DNA of 64,000 nucleotides, taken from Pyrinomonadaceae bacterium (lineage in GTDB: Bacteria; Acidobacteriota; Blastocatellia; Pyrinomonadales; Pyrinomonadaceae). The position numbers and the translations under genes are program-made. Below are positions 1 through 8,265 of this stretch, piece after piece; position 1 is the first letter of the stretch, and each line of letters opens with the position of its first letter. The notes beneath the pieces are model-generated. The model was not told the DNA's origin and ran no database searches. It was given only the letters and a program-made list of their open reading frames with translations. The stretch spans positions 33,006 through 97,005 of the forward strand of contig JAIBCC010000026.1 of NCBI GenBank assembly GCA_019694395.1, written 5' to 3'.

Positions 1-1
1 G

Positions 2-394
2 CAATCCTTAAAAGAAAGTATGAGCTTTGCTGATCAAAAGACCGTTTTTTCACCCGCTGAGGCTTTGCGGAATGCGCGAACTATCTCAATTAAAAAGAGT
101 TCCATCTTTCCTTCGTCGCCTGATTTGGAAAAAGAATTATTCAAAATTCCTGAATGGAAAGATTTTAATTTGACGATGACCGCCAATCAATCAGAATCTG
201 ATCTTTATATTCAAATCAGTTATGTGCATTTGACCTGGATTTCGCGGCGGTATGTTTACCGGATTTACGATTCACAAACGGGAACGGTTCTGGCGGCAGG
301 CGAAACGACTGCTTGGGGAAGTCTGGCGGGAAATTTGGCGAAAAAAATTGTAAAGTCGTTGGAATTGATTAAAAGTCAGACGGGAAATAATTAA
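2..394 (+). CDS. hypothetical protein, 5' end probably outside window
   Basis: The reading frame is open from base 2, before the first ATG at base 20, and the protein from that ATG (124 aa) has no signal peptide, so the real start is probably upstream of the window. The C-terminal half (LYIQISYVHLTWISRRYVYR, then a 'DSQTGTVLAAGETTAW' strand pair and a Lys-rich end) resembles small acidobacterial proteins that describe a variable as a secreted beta-rich domain. No catalytic motif is visible and I assign no function. It is followed after 14 bp by the Sm-like gene at 409, in the same direction, so the two are probably co-transcribed. Its last ten codons recur, with one base change, at 824-853. 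Confidence 0.6.
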   Translation, partial: QSLKESMSFADQKTVFSPAEALRNARTISIKKSSIFPSSPDLEKELFKIPEWKDFNLTMTANQSESDLYIQISYVHLTWISRRYVYRIYDSQTGTVLAAGETTAWGSLAGNLAKKIVKSLELIKSQTGNN

Positions 395-408
395 CGGAGA
401 ACAGACAA

Positions 409-798
409 ATGCTAAAACAACTCATTTCATTAGTTTTAGTTGGATTAATTATCAATCTAACATTTTATACTTCGGCAAACGCAAATGATCTTAATCCAAA
501 AGAAGCCAAATTTGCCCAAAAGGTAAAAGCCGAAGTTGAGAAACTTGGGATTGGTAAGGAATCTCAAGTTAAAGTAAAACTCAAAGACGGTGTAGAAATA
601 AAAGGCTACATCAGCCAAATCAATGAAGATAGTTTTGTAGTGGTTGATGAGAAAACAGGTAATCAAACAGAAGTTTCATACCCACAAGCCACGCAGATTA
701 AAGGTAACAATTTATCAACAGGGACTAAAATTGCTATTGGAGTTGGAATTGTTTTAGGAATTTTTGTTTTATTTGGTATTCTGCAAAGTAGCAATTAA
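409..798 (+). CDS. secreted/membrane-anchored Sm-like (LSm-type) small protein
   Basis: 129 aa. Residues 1-25 form a signal peptide ending ANA-ND. Residues about 50-90 (VKVKLKDGVEIKGYISQIN, then SFVVVDEKTG) have the look of the Sm-fold strand pattern, in which a short basic protein offers a 'KLKDG..IKGYI' motif. Residues about 103-125 are a Gly-rich hydrophobic segment that may be a C-terminal membrane anchor. GGAGA lies 10 nt before the ATG. It is a clear paralogue of the 135-aa protein on the minus strand at 57789-58196, sharing the IGKESQV-KL-DG core and the same architecture. The function is unknown; exported Sm-like proteins of this kind are common in Acidobacteriota, and an RNA-binding role is unlikely outside the cytoplasm. 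Confidence 0.75.
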   Translation: MLKQLISLVLVGLIINLTFYTSANANDLNPKEAKFAQKVKAEVEKLGIGKESQVKVKLKDGVEIKGYISQINEDSFVVVDEKTGNQTEVSYPQATQIKGNNLSTGTKIAIGVGIVLGIFVLFGILQSSN

Positions 799-823
799 TA
801 AGGATCGTTTAACACGATTTCAC

Positions 824-853
824 AAAGTCGTTGGCATTGATTAAAAGTCAGAC
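824..853. repeat. duplicated 3' end of the gene at 2-394
   Basis: These 30 bases match 352-381 at 29 of 30 positions. Read in the matching frame they encode KSLALIKSQT and then run to a stop two codons later, as in the first copy (KSLELIKSQT). It is a remnant of a gene tail, left after the Sm-like gene either inserted into, or was duplicated next to, the upstream gene. Confidence 0.75.
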
Positions 854-867
854 AGCCAATTGATTTT

Positions 868-2208
868 TTAGTTCCTGACTTCTTTCCAACCAACTAATGT
901 TAAGGTTGAACTTCCGCTCGGAGTTGATGGGGCGGCACTTATTACCTGCGGATCGCCGGTAGTGCGAAAACCGCTGTTATTTACTTTGATGACGGGATTC
1001 TCATTAAATAAAACTCCGTCTGTTTCATTATAAACATAAATTCGACCATTCAAAATCGGCTGTCCGCCTTCGAGCGAAAACTGGTGACGGGCATAAAAAA
1101 TGTTGTTGCTTTCAGTATTGATCAAATTTGCGCCGCCGACCAGAACATCTCCGCCCGCGACAACCGCATATTTTTCACCTAAATAAGTCGCTTTGCTGTC
1201 AAAATAGCTTGCGCCGCTGGAAAATCCGATGTGACCGTCCGCAATAAATGAGATGGTCAAAGGACTGCCGGAAGCTCCAAAGGTAGTATTGACCTGAATG
1301 GAAGATTGATAGCCGTAATATGTTCCTGTCGGCATTGTCGAACCCGAATTTATCACCCAGCCCTGAGTCGAATTATAAGTCCAACCGCCCCAACATCCTG
1401 ATTCGCAATTACTTGCCATAACTGCGCCTGTTTTGTCATAAATAGTTGCAGTAGCTGGAATTGCTGAGGATGAAAGCGGCGACGGCATCGCGGCGGGATT
1501 TGCCGGAACTAAAAAATAATCCGCTTGAGTTAAAAAACTGGTCGGCTGAACATTCGGAACGGTCAATGCGCTTTGCGCGGAACGCATATCAGGAGTGGCA
1601 TCACAGGTTGGAGACGCGCCCGTTACGCTTCCGTTTGGGCAGGGCTGCGGGGCAGGCGCGGTAATCGTTCCGGTTGCACTGTAATATTTTTCCGCCCGAT
1701 TATTTCCGCTAAGAACCATATTTCCGTTGGCGTGAATAATTCCATTTGCGCCTGTGATTTGAATATTTCCACTGATATTGATGTCGCCATTGACCACTAT
1801 TGCCCCGGTTGCCCCGCCCGGAGATGAAAGCTGATAAGTAGCCTGAACGGTTGATGTTGCGCCTTCGCGTCCGATTCCGATTGAAGTGATTTGACGAGTG
1901 TCAGCGGTTGGGCTGGTAACTTGAACCGTATATGAGCCTTTGCCAAAAGCCAATCCGGTTCCGCTGGCAGGAATGACGCTGTTGATGTTAAATGTTCCGC
2001 CGTTAGCTTTGATCAAACCGACTGCATGAGCCAATCCTGCTTCGGCAATATAAAAGGCTTCGCTGGTTTCGATGTTATTTTTAGAAACAGTTCTGGATGA
2101 TTCACTGACCAACATCAAAGACAATCCTAAAACCGTCAGCAGCATTATCGAAAAAATTGCCGTAAAAAGAGCTGCTCCTTGTTCATTTTTAGCTGGTCTT
2201 TTTATCAT
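868..2208 (-). CDS. PilX-like minor pilin / pilus assembly protein
   Basis: 446 aa. The N-terminus (KNEQG followed by AALFTAIFSIMLLTVLGL) is a type IV prepilin signal with cleavage after Gly11. Like PilX and GspK types, it lacks the glutamate at position +5. The rest is a large Gly/Ser/Thr-rich extracellular domain with several 'GDINISGNIQI'-like turns suggesting beta-helix or beta-sandwich structure, plus a Cys pair near CESGCWGG. It is the last gene of a four-gene minor-pilin operon and begins 4 bp after the PilW-like gene. In type IV pili, PilX-type proteins join the tip or initiation complex with PilV and PilW types. No PilY1 adhesin is present here. Confidence 0.82.
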   Translation of the reverse strand: MIKRPAKNEQGAALFTAIFSIMLLTVLGLSLMLVSESSRTVSKNNIETSEAFYIAEAGLAHAVGLIKANGGTFNINSVIPASGTGLAFGKGSYTVQVTSPTADTRQITSIGIGREGATSTVQATYQLSSPGGATGAIVVNGDINISGNIQITGANGIIHANGNMVLSGNNRAEKYYSATGTITAPAPQPCPNGSVTGASPTCDATPDMRSAQSALTVPNVQPTSFLTQADYFLVPANPAAMPSPLSSSAIPATATIYDKTGAVMASNCESGCWGGWTYNSTQGWVINSGSTMPTGTYYGYQSSIQVNTTFGASGSPLTISFIADGHIGFSSGASYFDSKATYLGEKYAVVAGGDVLVGGANLINTESNNIFYARHQFSLEGGQPILNGRIYVYNETDGVLFNENPVIKVNNSGFRTTGDPQVISAAPSTPSGSSTLTLVGWKEVRN

Positions 2209-2212
2209 AAAT

Positions 2213-2764
2213 TCATTTAGGTTGAATCATTTTCCGCACCGTAGCCATTTCTGTTAAAGGTTGCGATTCATTAGCCATTGTTACTGTTACGCGGACTCGT
2301 GCCACATTTGCCATATCAGAAGTCGCTGCGCCATTTGCATCAAAATAATCAAATTTAATTGCCTGTATGTTTTGGGAAAGCTCAACCGGAGTTGAACCGT
2401 TAGTGACCATATACAGAACATTGTTTGAGGAATAGAATTCTACATTTCCAAACTCATCTGCCAATTCCTGATTTGAACTTGCTAAACTTGTTTTTATTTG
2501 AAGCCGATTATTACCAGTGGCAGATAAGGCAGATTGAGTCGAATTATCTCCTGCGTTTCGGATGATTTTCGTTATCAATTTTAGTGAAGCCAAAGCATCC
2601 GTGTGTTTTTCGGCTCGTTGTCGGTAATTTCGGTAGTTTGATTGCACACCGCTGATAATTGTTGCCATTATGCCCAAAACAATAAGCATCACCACACTGA
2701 CGATCAGCAGTTCGACCAGCGAAAATCCTTGTTCATTTTTTGGAGGGGGCAAATTTGTTTTCAT
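2213..2764 (-). CDS. PilW-like minor pilin
   Basis: 183 aa. The N-terminal prepilin signal is KNEQG / FSLVELLIVS, with cleavage after Gly13 and a glutamate at +5 of the mature chain. It is followed by a long hydrophobic helix (to about residue 35) and a C-terminal domain with the 'AIKFDYFDANG' and 'VARVRVTVTM' strands typical of PilW/GspJ-type pseudopilins. Start and upstream stop overlap by 4 bp with the PilV-like gene, indicating translational coupling. Its role would be in pilus initiation or the tip complex together with the FimT-, PilV- and PilX-like proteins in the same operon. Confidence 0.85.
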   Translation of the reverse strand: MKTNLPPPKNEQGFSLVELLIVSVVMLIVLGIMATIISGVQSNYRNYRQRAEKHTDALASLKLITKIIRNAGDNSTQSALSATGNNRLQIKTSLASSNQELADEFGNVEFYSSNNVLYMVTNGSTPVELSQNIQAIKFDYFDANGAATSDMANVARVRVTVTMANESQPLTEMATVRKMIQPK

Positions 2765-3138
2765 CTGATCAAGGTTTCGAGTTTTACTTCGGCTTGTTTT
2801 ACTCCCGCATTTTGAGGGAAAACCTGAACTACTACATATTTTGTGCCGACTCCGACGGTTCCGTCACTGATTTGCCAACGGACGATGTAATTAGCATTAC
2901 TCGTATCTGAATATCCTGAAACATCAGTTGTCAGGCTTCCACCGTTGGTTAAAGTTCCGACTTTTAATTCTTCGAGTTTATTAACTGCTAAATTATTGGC
3001 TTCGATTGAGCGATATGAAAAATTTTCGATTTGCACCGAAAGCGCAATTAGTTGAAAGACCGCAAGTAGTCCGACCATTGTCACTACCATTGCTACCAAA
3101 CATTCAATTAAAGTTAAACCTTTCTCCCCAAACTTCAT
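2761..3138 (-). CDS. PilV-like minor pilin
   Basis: 125 aa. The short prepilin leader MKFGEKG is followed by LTLIECLVAMVVTMVGLLAV, with glutamate at +5 and a hydrophobic helix carrying the 'ECLVAMVV...GLLA' pattern of PilV/GspI pseudopilins. The rest is a small beta-rich domain (YIVRWQISDG). It begins 4 bp after the FimT/GspH-like gene and overlaps the PilW-like gene by 4 bp, so the four genes behave as one transcript. It is probably processed by a prepilin peptidase encoded elsewhere. Confidence 0.85.
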   Translation of the reverse strand: MKFGEKGLTLIECLVAMVVTMVGLLAVFQLIALSVQIENFSYRSIEANNLAVNKLEELKVGTLTNGGSLTTDVSGYSDTSNANYIVRWQISDGTVGVGTKYVVVQVFPQNAGVKQAEVKLETLIR

Positions 3139-3142
3139 ATTT

Positions 3143-3616
3143 TCAGTAAGATCGTATTTCTCCCAAAGTGATTTTTCCGCTCATCGAAACACTAATCGGA
3201 AGTTCTAATTTTTTGGCTTCATAAAAGGGAGAAATTGTAGCAGGCGTGGTAGATAGAGTTCCCATTGAATTAAAGGTGATGTATTCTTTGGTTGCTGAAG
3301 TATCCGGGGAGATTTTTATTTTTGTGCCTTGCGGGAGCTGCTCCACACTTCCGATAACAGTTGAACCGGATTCAATCCAAACTTTTAAATTGTTTTCGTC
3401 CACAACAAAAGAGACAGACTTATTTTGTTTGACGGCAATTGATTTAGCCTCAGAGAGTTTAGCGGCAACAAGGGATGAAGCGGTTTGAATTCGATTAAGT
3501 TGAAGGGAAGCGTTTAGTTGCGGGACTGCTAGAACCACCAAAATAGCAATGACAAAAAACACTATCATTACCTCAGGTAACGAAAAACCTTGATTTTTTA
3601 AGGGGGGGCAGTTCAT
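3143..3616 (-). CDS. FimT/GspH-like minor pilin
   Basis: 157 aa. The prepilin signal is KNQG / FSLPEVMIVFFVIAILVVLA, with glutamate at +5 and a hydrophobic helix. It is followed by 'QLNRIQTASSLVAAKLSEAKSIAVKQNKSVSFV', the GspH/FimT signature region, and a small beta domain with the conserved 'ITFNSMGTLS' strand. First gene of the minor-pilin operon, with a candidate promoter at 3650-3678. FimT-type pilins can bind DNA in natural transformation in some bacteria, but that cannot be read from this sequence. Confidence 0.87.
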   Translation of the reverse strand: MNCPPLKNQGFSLPEVMIVFFVIAILVVLAVPQLNASLQLNRIQTASSLVAAKLSEAKSIAVKQNKSVSFVVDENNLKVWIESGSTVIGSVEQLPQGTKIKISPDTSATKEYITFNSMGTLSTTPATISPFYEAKKLELPISVSMSGKITLGEIRSY

Positions 3617-3649
3617 TTTTTACTATTTCGGGGTCAATAGCCATATAAA

Positions 3650-3678
3650 AGTGTAAAACAATGTTTATAAAATAGCAA
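3650..3678 (-). promoter_or_regulatory. candidate sigma70-type promoter of the minor-pilin operon
   Basis: On the minus strand TTGCTA (3673-3678) and TACACT (3650-3655) are separated by 17 nt, about 35 nt upstream of the FimT-like start codon. The surrounding 3617-3834 stretch is AT-rich and shows no other gene. Confidence 0.45.
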
Positions 3679-3834
3679 TAGTTTTTATATAATTGGATTT
3701 ACCAATTTAAGATTTTAATGATAGATAAAGATATGTTAGTGATAAAGAAAAATATTTGCTTGGACTGTTTAGCAAATAAAATCAAGATTCTAAAACAGCT
3801 CTGATAATAATTAGTTTAACCATTTCATCAAAAT

Positions 3835-4779
3835 TTAAGTTTCCGAAGCGCGCCGCAATCTGTCCATTAAAGCTAAACCAATTCCTTTTTCTTCGACTGT
3901 TTCGCAATAAATAGTCTTGATTTTTTGTGCATCACATTCACGGAAAAAAGCAAAAACTTCGTGAGCATATTCTTCGATTGATGAGCAGATTTTTACTAGG
4001 TCAAACTCAATACTAGGTCTATTTAACCCAATAAATGCCGCATTCTTTCCACTCTCCGCTTTCCACTTTCCGCTTTCCAATAAATAAACTCTGGCGCGCG
4101 GTGAATAATGCCGATGTTTCAATCCTGGACTTTTAACACTTTCATTTTCCTTGACTTGATAAAGTTGAGTTTCGGGAACAATCATTTGTAATTGTTCCAA
4201 AGTAATTGCGCCGGTGCGAAGGACAAGGAGGGGGGCGGAAGTGCAGTCAACCACAGTTGATTCCAAACCGACAATCGTTTGTTCACCCTGCAGGATACAA
4301 TCAATTCTGCCGTTTAAGTCTTCATAAACTGCTTGCCAAATGGTTGGACTTGGTTTCCCCGAAAGATTGGCGGAAGGCGCAACAACCGGAGTTTTACACG
4401 CCTTTAAAAATTCCTGTGCAAGTTTATGATTCGGCATTCTAACTCCAATAGTTTCGAGATTTGCAGTAGCAATTAACGGAACTTCTTTTGTTTTCGGCAA
4501 AACCAGAGTCAATGGCGAAGGGAAAAATGCTTCGATAAATTTTTGCGCGGTTTCATTGATTTCAGAGGCTAAAAGTTTGATTTGTTCCAAACTGCCAACG
4601 TGAGCAATCAGCGGATTATCTGCGGGACGCATTTTTGCCTCAAAGATTTTGGCAACGGCTTTTTCATCAAAAACATTTGCGCCGAGTCCGTAAACAGTCT
4701 CGGTCGGAAAAGCCACAACACCGCCTTTTTTGATGAATTCAGCCGCTTCGTTTGGAGATTTTGTCAGAAAAGTTTCCAT
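3835..4779 (-). CDS. sua5: L-threonylcarbamoyladenylate synthase (Sua5/YwlC)
   Basis: 314 aa, the usual length of the two-domain Sua5 form. It makes L-threonylcarbamoyl-AMP from threonine, bicarbonate and ATP, the first step of the t6A37 modification of ANN-decoding tRNAs. The N-terminal YrdC domain shows GGVVAFPTETVYGLGAN near residues 19-35, KMRPADNPLIAHV and SANLSGKPSPT. The linker SPGLKHRHYSPRA leads to a C-terminal Sua5 domain. Residues about 233-245 (LESGKWKAESGKN) are encoded by a tandem heptanucleotide repeat that also occurs between genes in this window, so this segment is probably a recent neutral insertion in a surface loop. Stands alone between the pilin operon and a divergent gene. 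Confidence 0.93.
   Translation of the reverse strand: METFLTKSPNEAAEFIKKGGVVAFPTETVYGLGANVFDEKAVAKIFEAKMRPADNPLIAHVGSLEQIKLLASEINETAQKFIEAFFPSPLTLVLPKTKEVPLIATANLETIGVRMPNHKLAQEFLKACKTPVVAPSANLSGKPSPTIWQAVYEDLNGRIDCILQGEQTIVGLESTVVDCTSAPLLVLRTGAITLEQLQMIVPETQLYQVKENESVKSPGLKHRHYSPRARVYLLESGKWKAESGKNAAFIGLNRPSIEFDLVKICSSIEEYAHEVFAFFRECDAQKIKTIYCETVEEKGIGLALMDRLRRASET
4045..4080. repeat. heptanucleotide (GGAAAGT-like) repeat inside sua5
   Basis: Five near-copies of the 7-mer TTTCCAC/TTTCCGC lie in frame within the sua5 coding sequence. The same repeat words fill the intergenic region 7119-7250. The repeat encodes the extra ESGKWKAESGK stretch of the protein. Confidence 0.75.
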
Positions 4780-4892
4780 AAAAAAGTAGATTTTACATCC
4801 TTTACAAATTCTTTGCGTCCTCTTAACGAAATTAGTTGGTCTTTTCTGTAAAAATATTCTTTGCTTTCCCTCATCAATAACAGGAGAAAATT

Positions 4893-7115
4893 ATGTCAAA
4901 AATTGGAATTATTATTTTATTCCTTTGTTTTTTAATTGTCGTCCCCGGTTTTGCCCAAACAAAACCGGTTGAAGTGCCGATGAAATTTCGTGACGGAATG
5001 CCTGCAGTTGAGGTAATGGTCAACGGTCAGGGACCTTTTTTGTTTGCGATTGATACAGGCGGACAAGGACAAGCGCGGGCGGATGTCACACTGGTTGAAA
5101 AGCTCGGTTTGAAAAAAGTCGGTGAAGCGCGGGCTGGCGATTCTTCGGGAAATGTTGTGATGCTTGATGTTGTCGGAATTGATTCGATCAAGATCGGTGA
5201 GCTTGAGTTCAAGAATCTCGAAGCGGTTTCACGAAATTACAATGGACGAAGCACGACCAAAATTGATGGAATTCTCGGTTTTAATTTGTTCAAAGATTAT
5301 CTTTTAACGCTTGATTATCCAAATAAAAAAGTTCGTATCGAAGAAGGTAATTTACCCGAAGCAAACGGCAAAGATGTTTTGAATTTTGAAAATCCGCGCG
5401 GAATTCCGATCATTGAGGCAAATATTGGTAATCAAACTGTTAAAGCTCAAATTGATTCGGGAAATTCTAACGGCGGATTTATTTTGCCGACGGCTTTAGT
5501 GGAAAAATTGCAGCTTGCGTCAGAGCCGCGAGTGGTCGGAACAGCTCAGACTGTTTCCAGCACTTTTGAAATCAAAGAAGTAAAATTAAAAGATGCAATT
5601 CGTTTCGGCGCGTTTGTATTTGCCGAGCCGAGCGTGACTTATCCTTCGCCTTCCATTCCGAATATCGGTGCACGAATTCTGCGTGATTTTGCACTGACCT
5701 TTGATCAGAAAAATAAACGTTTGAAATTAACCAAAACAAACAGCACAGGAGAAGTTGTTGCGGGAGATCTCGGCAATCGGCTGGATGCACTTTTTAGCGA
5801 AGATGAGAAAAAAGGCTTTCATGGTGTAGTGCTTTTTGAACAAAATGGACAAACCGTTTTAAGCAAAGGCTATGGTTTTGCCAATGAATCAACTAAGCTG
5901 AAATTTAGTCCGTCAACTTTGGTGCAAATCGGTTCAAACGTTAAAGATTTAACCAAGGTTGCGGTTTATCAGTTAGTTGAAAACGGCAAGCTGAAATTAA
6001 CCGATCCGCTCAGCAATTTTATGCCGGGTTTAACCGGAGATAAGCAAAAAATCACTGTTGAGCATTTGCTAGAACATCAGGCGGGTTTTCCGCTCGGAGT
6101 CAGAGGCGATGAGTATCCTTTTACTACCGAAGAATTTGTCAAAAGTATTCAAACACTTGAGCTAAAATCTCAGCCGGGAACAAAGGAAAACTATTCAAAT
6201 CTCGGATATGCCTGTCTTGCCTACATTATCGGGAAAGTCAGCGGACAGTCTTTTGATAAATACGTTTTTGAAAATATTCTGAAACCTCTCGGAATGTTGG
6301 AAACCGGAAGTTATCTGCCGAATTTTGATAAAAACAGGATTGCCCACGGTTACGGTTACAATGGCGATAATGGAATTATCCTTGATATGCCGCACGATGC
6401 CGACGGACATCTTTGGAGCTTGCGCGGAAACGGCGGTTATCTTTCGACCACCGGCGATATGCTCAAACTTTACAAAGCACTTTTGAATGATTCGCTTTTG
6501 AAGGACGAAGCACACCGCAAATCAGTTTTTGATCCAACTCAGCCGATTGTTTTAGCCGGCTCCGATATGGTTTCCTTTTTTCTCTTTACCAATATGCCGA
6601 GGCTCAATTCTCAAATGATTATTGCCACAAACCATGCCGCCTACAAAGGAAACAAATTAATGCAGGAAGTATCGTCCTTGATGCAGTCATCTTCGGGTAA
6701 TAATTCTTCAACAGGGAAGATCGAAACTCAAATAGAGACAGGTGATAAAAAACCGCAAACGAAAACCTTAAAACCTGTTCTGGAAAAATTACCTGAAACG
6801 GGTGCAGGATTGACCATTAAAAAGTATATCGAAGCGTATAATTCCGGTGACGAAGAAAAAATGAAAGCATTTTTTATGGAATATGCCAAAAATGATGCCA
6901 ATTCTCCGCCGCTAGAAAAAAGATTGCAAAACTACAAGACGATTCGCAGTAAACTCGGAAAAATAACTTTTGTCAGCTACGGACTCGTTGAGGATGGGGG
7001 GTGGGAAGTAAATATGTCCGCGGAAGGTGAACCGCAGGTTAAATTCACTTTCCAAATAGAACCTAACAGTCCGTGGCATTTTGAAAGACTAATGGTCACG
7101 GTTGATAAAGAATAA
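4893..7115 (+). CDS. secreted fusion of two-motif aspartyl protease, beta-lactamase-fold serine hydrolase and C-terminal NTF2-like domain
   Basis: 740 aa with a signal peptide at 1-21 (VPGFA-Q) and AGGAGA before the ATG. Residues about 27-280 hold two retropepsin-like halves with catalytic-type motifs DTG (54-56) and DSG (188-190). Residues about 295-620 are a beta-lactamase/D-Ala-D-Ala carboxypeptidase-class hydrolase with S-N-V-K (348-351, S-x-x-K) and Y-S-N (434-436, Y-x-N), and a GNGGYLSTTGDM loop. Residues about 660-740 look like a 'SnoaL/DUF3471-like' tail (IKKYIEAYNSGDEEKMKAFF). Each part is known from secreted acidobacterial and Bacteroidetes proteins; the combination suggests a periplasmic or extracellular peptidase/esterase. 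The substrate cannot be predicted. It stands alone and is followed by a repeat-derived inverted repeat. Confidence 0.82.
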   Translation: MSKIGIIILFLCFLIVVPGFAQTKPVEVPMKFRDGMPAVEVMVNGQGPFLFAIDTGGQGQARADVTLVEKLGLKKVGEARAGDSSGNVVMLDVVGIDSIKIGELEFKNLEAVSRNYNGRSTTKIDGILGFNLFKDYLLTLDYPNKKVRIEEGNLPEANGKDVLNFENPRGIPIIEANIGNQTVKAQIDSGNSNGGFILPTALVEKLQLASEPRVVGTAQTVSSTFEIKEVKLKDAIRFGAFVFAEPSVTYPSPSIPNIGARILRDFALTFDQKNKRLKLTKTNSTGEVVAGDLGNRLDALFSEDEKKGFHGVVLFEQNGQTVLSKGYGFANESTKLKFSPSTLVQIGSNVKDLTKVAVYQLVENGKLKLTDPLSNFMPGLTGDKQKITVEHLLEHQAGFPLGVRGDEYPFTTEEFVKSIQTLELKSQPGTKENYSNLGYACLAYIIGKVSGQSFDKYVFENILKPLGMLETGSYLPNFDKNRIAHGYGYNGDNGIILDMPHDADGHLWSLRGNGGYLSTTGDMLKLYKALLNDSLLKDEAHRKSVFDPTQPIVLAGSDMVSFFLFTNMPRLNSQMIIATNHAAYKGNKLMQEVSSLMQSSSGNNSSTGKIETQIETGDKKPQTKTLKPVLEKLPETGAGLTIKKYIEAYNSGDEEKMKAFFMEYAKNDANSPPLEKRLQNYKTIRSKLGKITFVSYGLVEDGGWEVNMSAEGEPQVKFTFQIEPNSPWHFERLMVTVDKE

Positions 7116-7118
7116 CGT

Positions 7119-7250
7119 AAAACGGAAAGTGGAAAATGGAAAATTGAAGAGTTTTTGAGATCATCTGATTTCAACCAAGACTTTCCACTTTCCGTTTTCT
7201 ACTCCTCAATTTCCACTCTCCATTGTCCGTTTTCCATTTTCCGTTCACTA
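7119..7250. repeat. inverted heptanucleotide repeats (GGAAAGT/GGAAAAT family)
   Basis: The left arm at 7119-7136 and the right arm at 7181-7198 are reverse complements at 17 of 18 positions, and further copies of TTTCCAC/TTTCCGT continue to 7250. It may act as a terminator for the gene ending at 7115, but it has no clean T-run. The same family occurs inside sua5 (4045-4080). Confidence 0.65.
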
Positions 7251-7323
7251 CCTATACTTCCCGTCTTACGTTTTTGCTTTTATTTACATTCGTAAAGTCA
7301 TAATCTAAAATGACTTAGCCAAT

Positions 7324-8172
7324 ATGAATGTTCAGCATCATCAGCCGCAGAATGAAATCTTGCAAAAACACCTTGCTTTTTACTATTTTCTGAAAACTGA
7401 TGATACAAATTTTGATACGAAATACTATGCTTTTCCTAACACTTTAACGCCTCTTAGTCTTCATCAAAACGTCGAAACAAAAATCGAAAACTACTCAACT
7501 TCTGTTTTCGGAAGTCAAAAGAAAAACAATTTCGCTCTGATTCAAGGAATGCGAAATCAGCCGCTTTTTGTTAATCTGCGCGGCAAAATTGATAAAATTA
7601 CAGTAATTTTCAAACCGCTCGGACTAAATCATTTTGTCAAAAAATCATTTGCTCGAATTTGTCCGAAAGATTCACAAATTTTTACCGAATGGAATGAAAA
7701 TGATGACTATCAAGAGTTTTTACGCCAATTTTATTCCACTGAAAAACAAGATGAACGAATAAATTTTTTAGAAGAGTTTTTGTTGAAAATCTATCACCCG
7801 CTTGAAAATGAAGAGTTATTGCAAGGATCAATCGCACTTTTAACCGATTTTGAAAATGAAAAAAACGTTGAAGAAATTGCCGAAGAAATTGGCTTGAATG
7901 TGCGGACTTTTAACCGGATGTTCAAAGAAAATCTGGGCATTTCACCAATCGGATTCAAGAAAATCGCCCGTTTTCGCCATTCGCTCAACAACAGATTTTT
8001 CAACGAACAATTCAAACGCCTGACGGACATTGCCTACAACAGCAATTTTTACGACCAATCCTATTTCATCAATATTTACAAGCAAATGACCGGCTCAAAC
8101 CCAAAAATCTTCTTTGATAAAGTCGAAAAAGTCGGTGCGGACAAGCTCCTTTTTCAGTTTCTCAATAAATAG
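7324..8172 (+). CDS. AraC-family transcriptional regulator
   Basis: 282 aa. Residues 1-180 are a sensing domain of the DUF6597 type seen in many Bacteroidetes/Acidobacteria regulators (PLFVNLRGKIDKITVIFKPLGLNHF). Residues about 183-275 hold the two AraC helix-turn-helix motifs: VEEIAEEIGLNVRTFNRMFK and LTDIAYNSNFYDQSYFINIY, followed by GSNPKIFF. No ligand can be inferred. It precedes the secreted esterase operon by 93 bp in the same direction and could control it, but no shared operator is evident. Confidence 0.85.
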   Translation: MNVQHHQPQNEILQKHLAFYYFLKTDDTNFDTKYYAFPNTLTPLSLHQNVETKIENYSTSVFGSQKKNNFALIQGMRNQPLFVNLRGKIDKITVIFKPLGLNHFVKKSFARICPKDSQIFTEWNENDDYQEFLRQFYSTEKQDERINFLEEFLLKIYHPLENEELLQGSIALLTDFENEKNVEEIAEEIGLNVRTFNRMFKENLGISPIGFKKIARFRHSLNNRFFNEQFKRLTDIAYNSNFYDQSYFINIYKQMTGSNPKIFFDKVEKVGADKLLFQFLNK

Positions 8173-8265
8173 ATTTTGTCCGAAAAATACAATTCCAATC
8201 TTTCCAAATAGATTACTTTGAATACGTTATAAAGTTTTCATATCAAAAAGGAAGTCTATTTAGCA

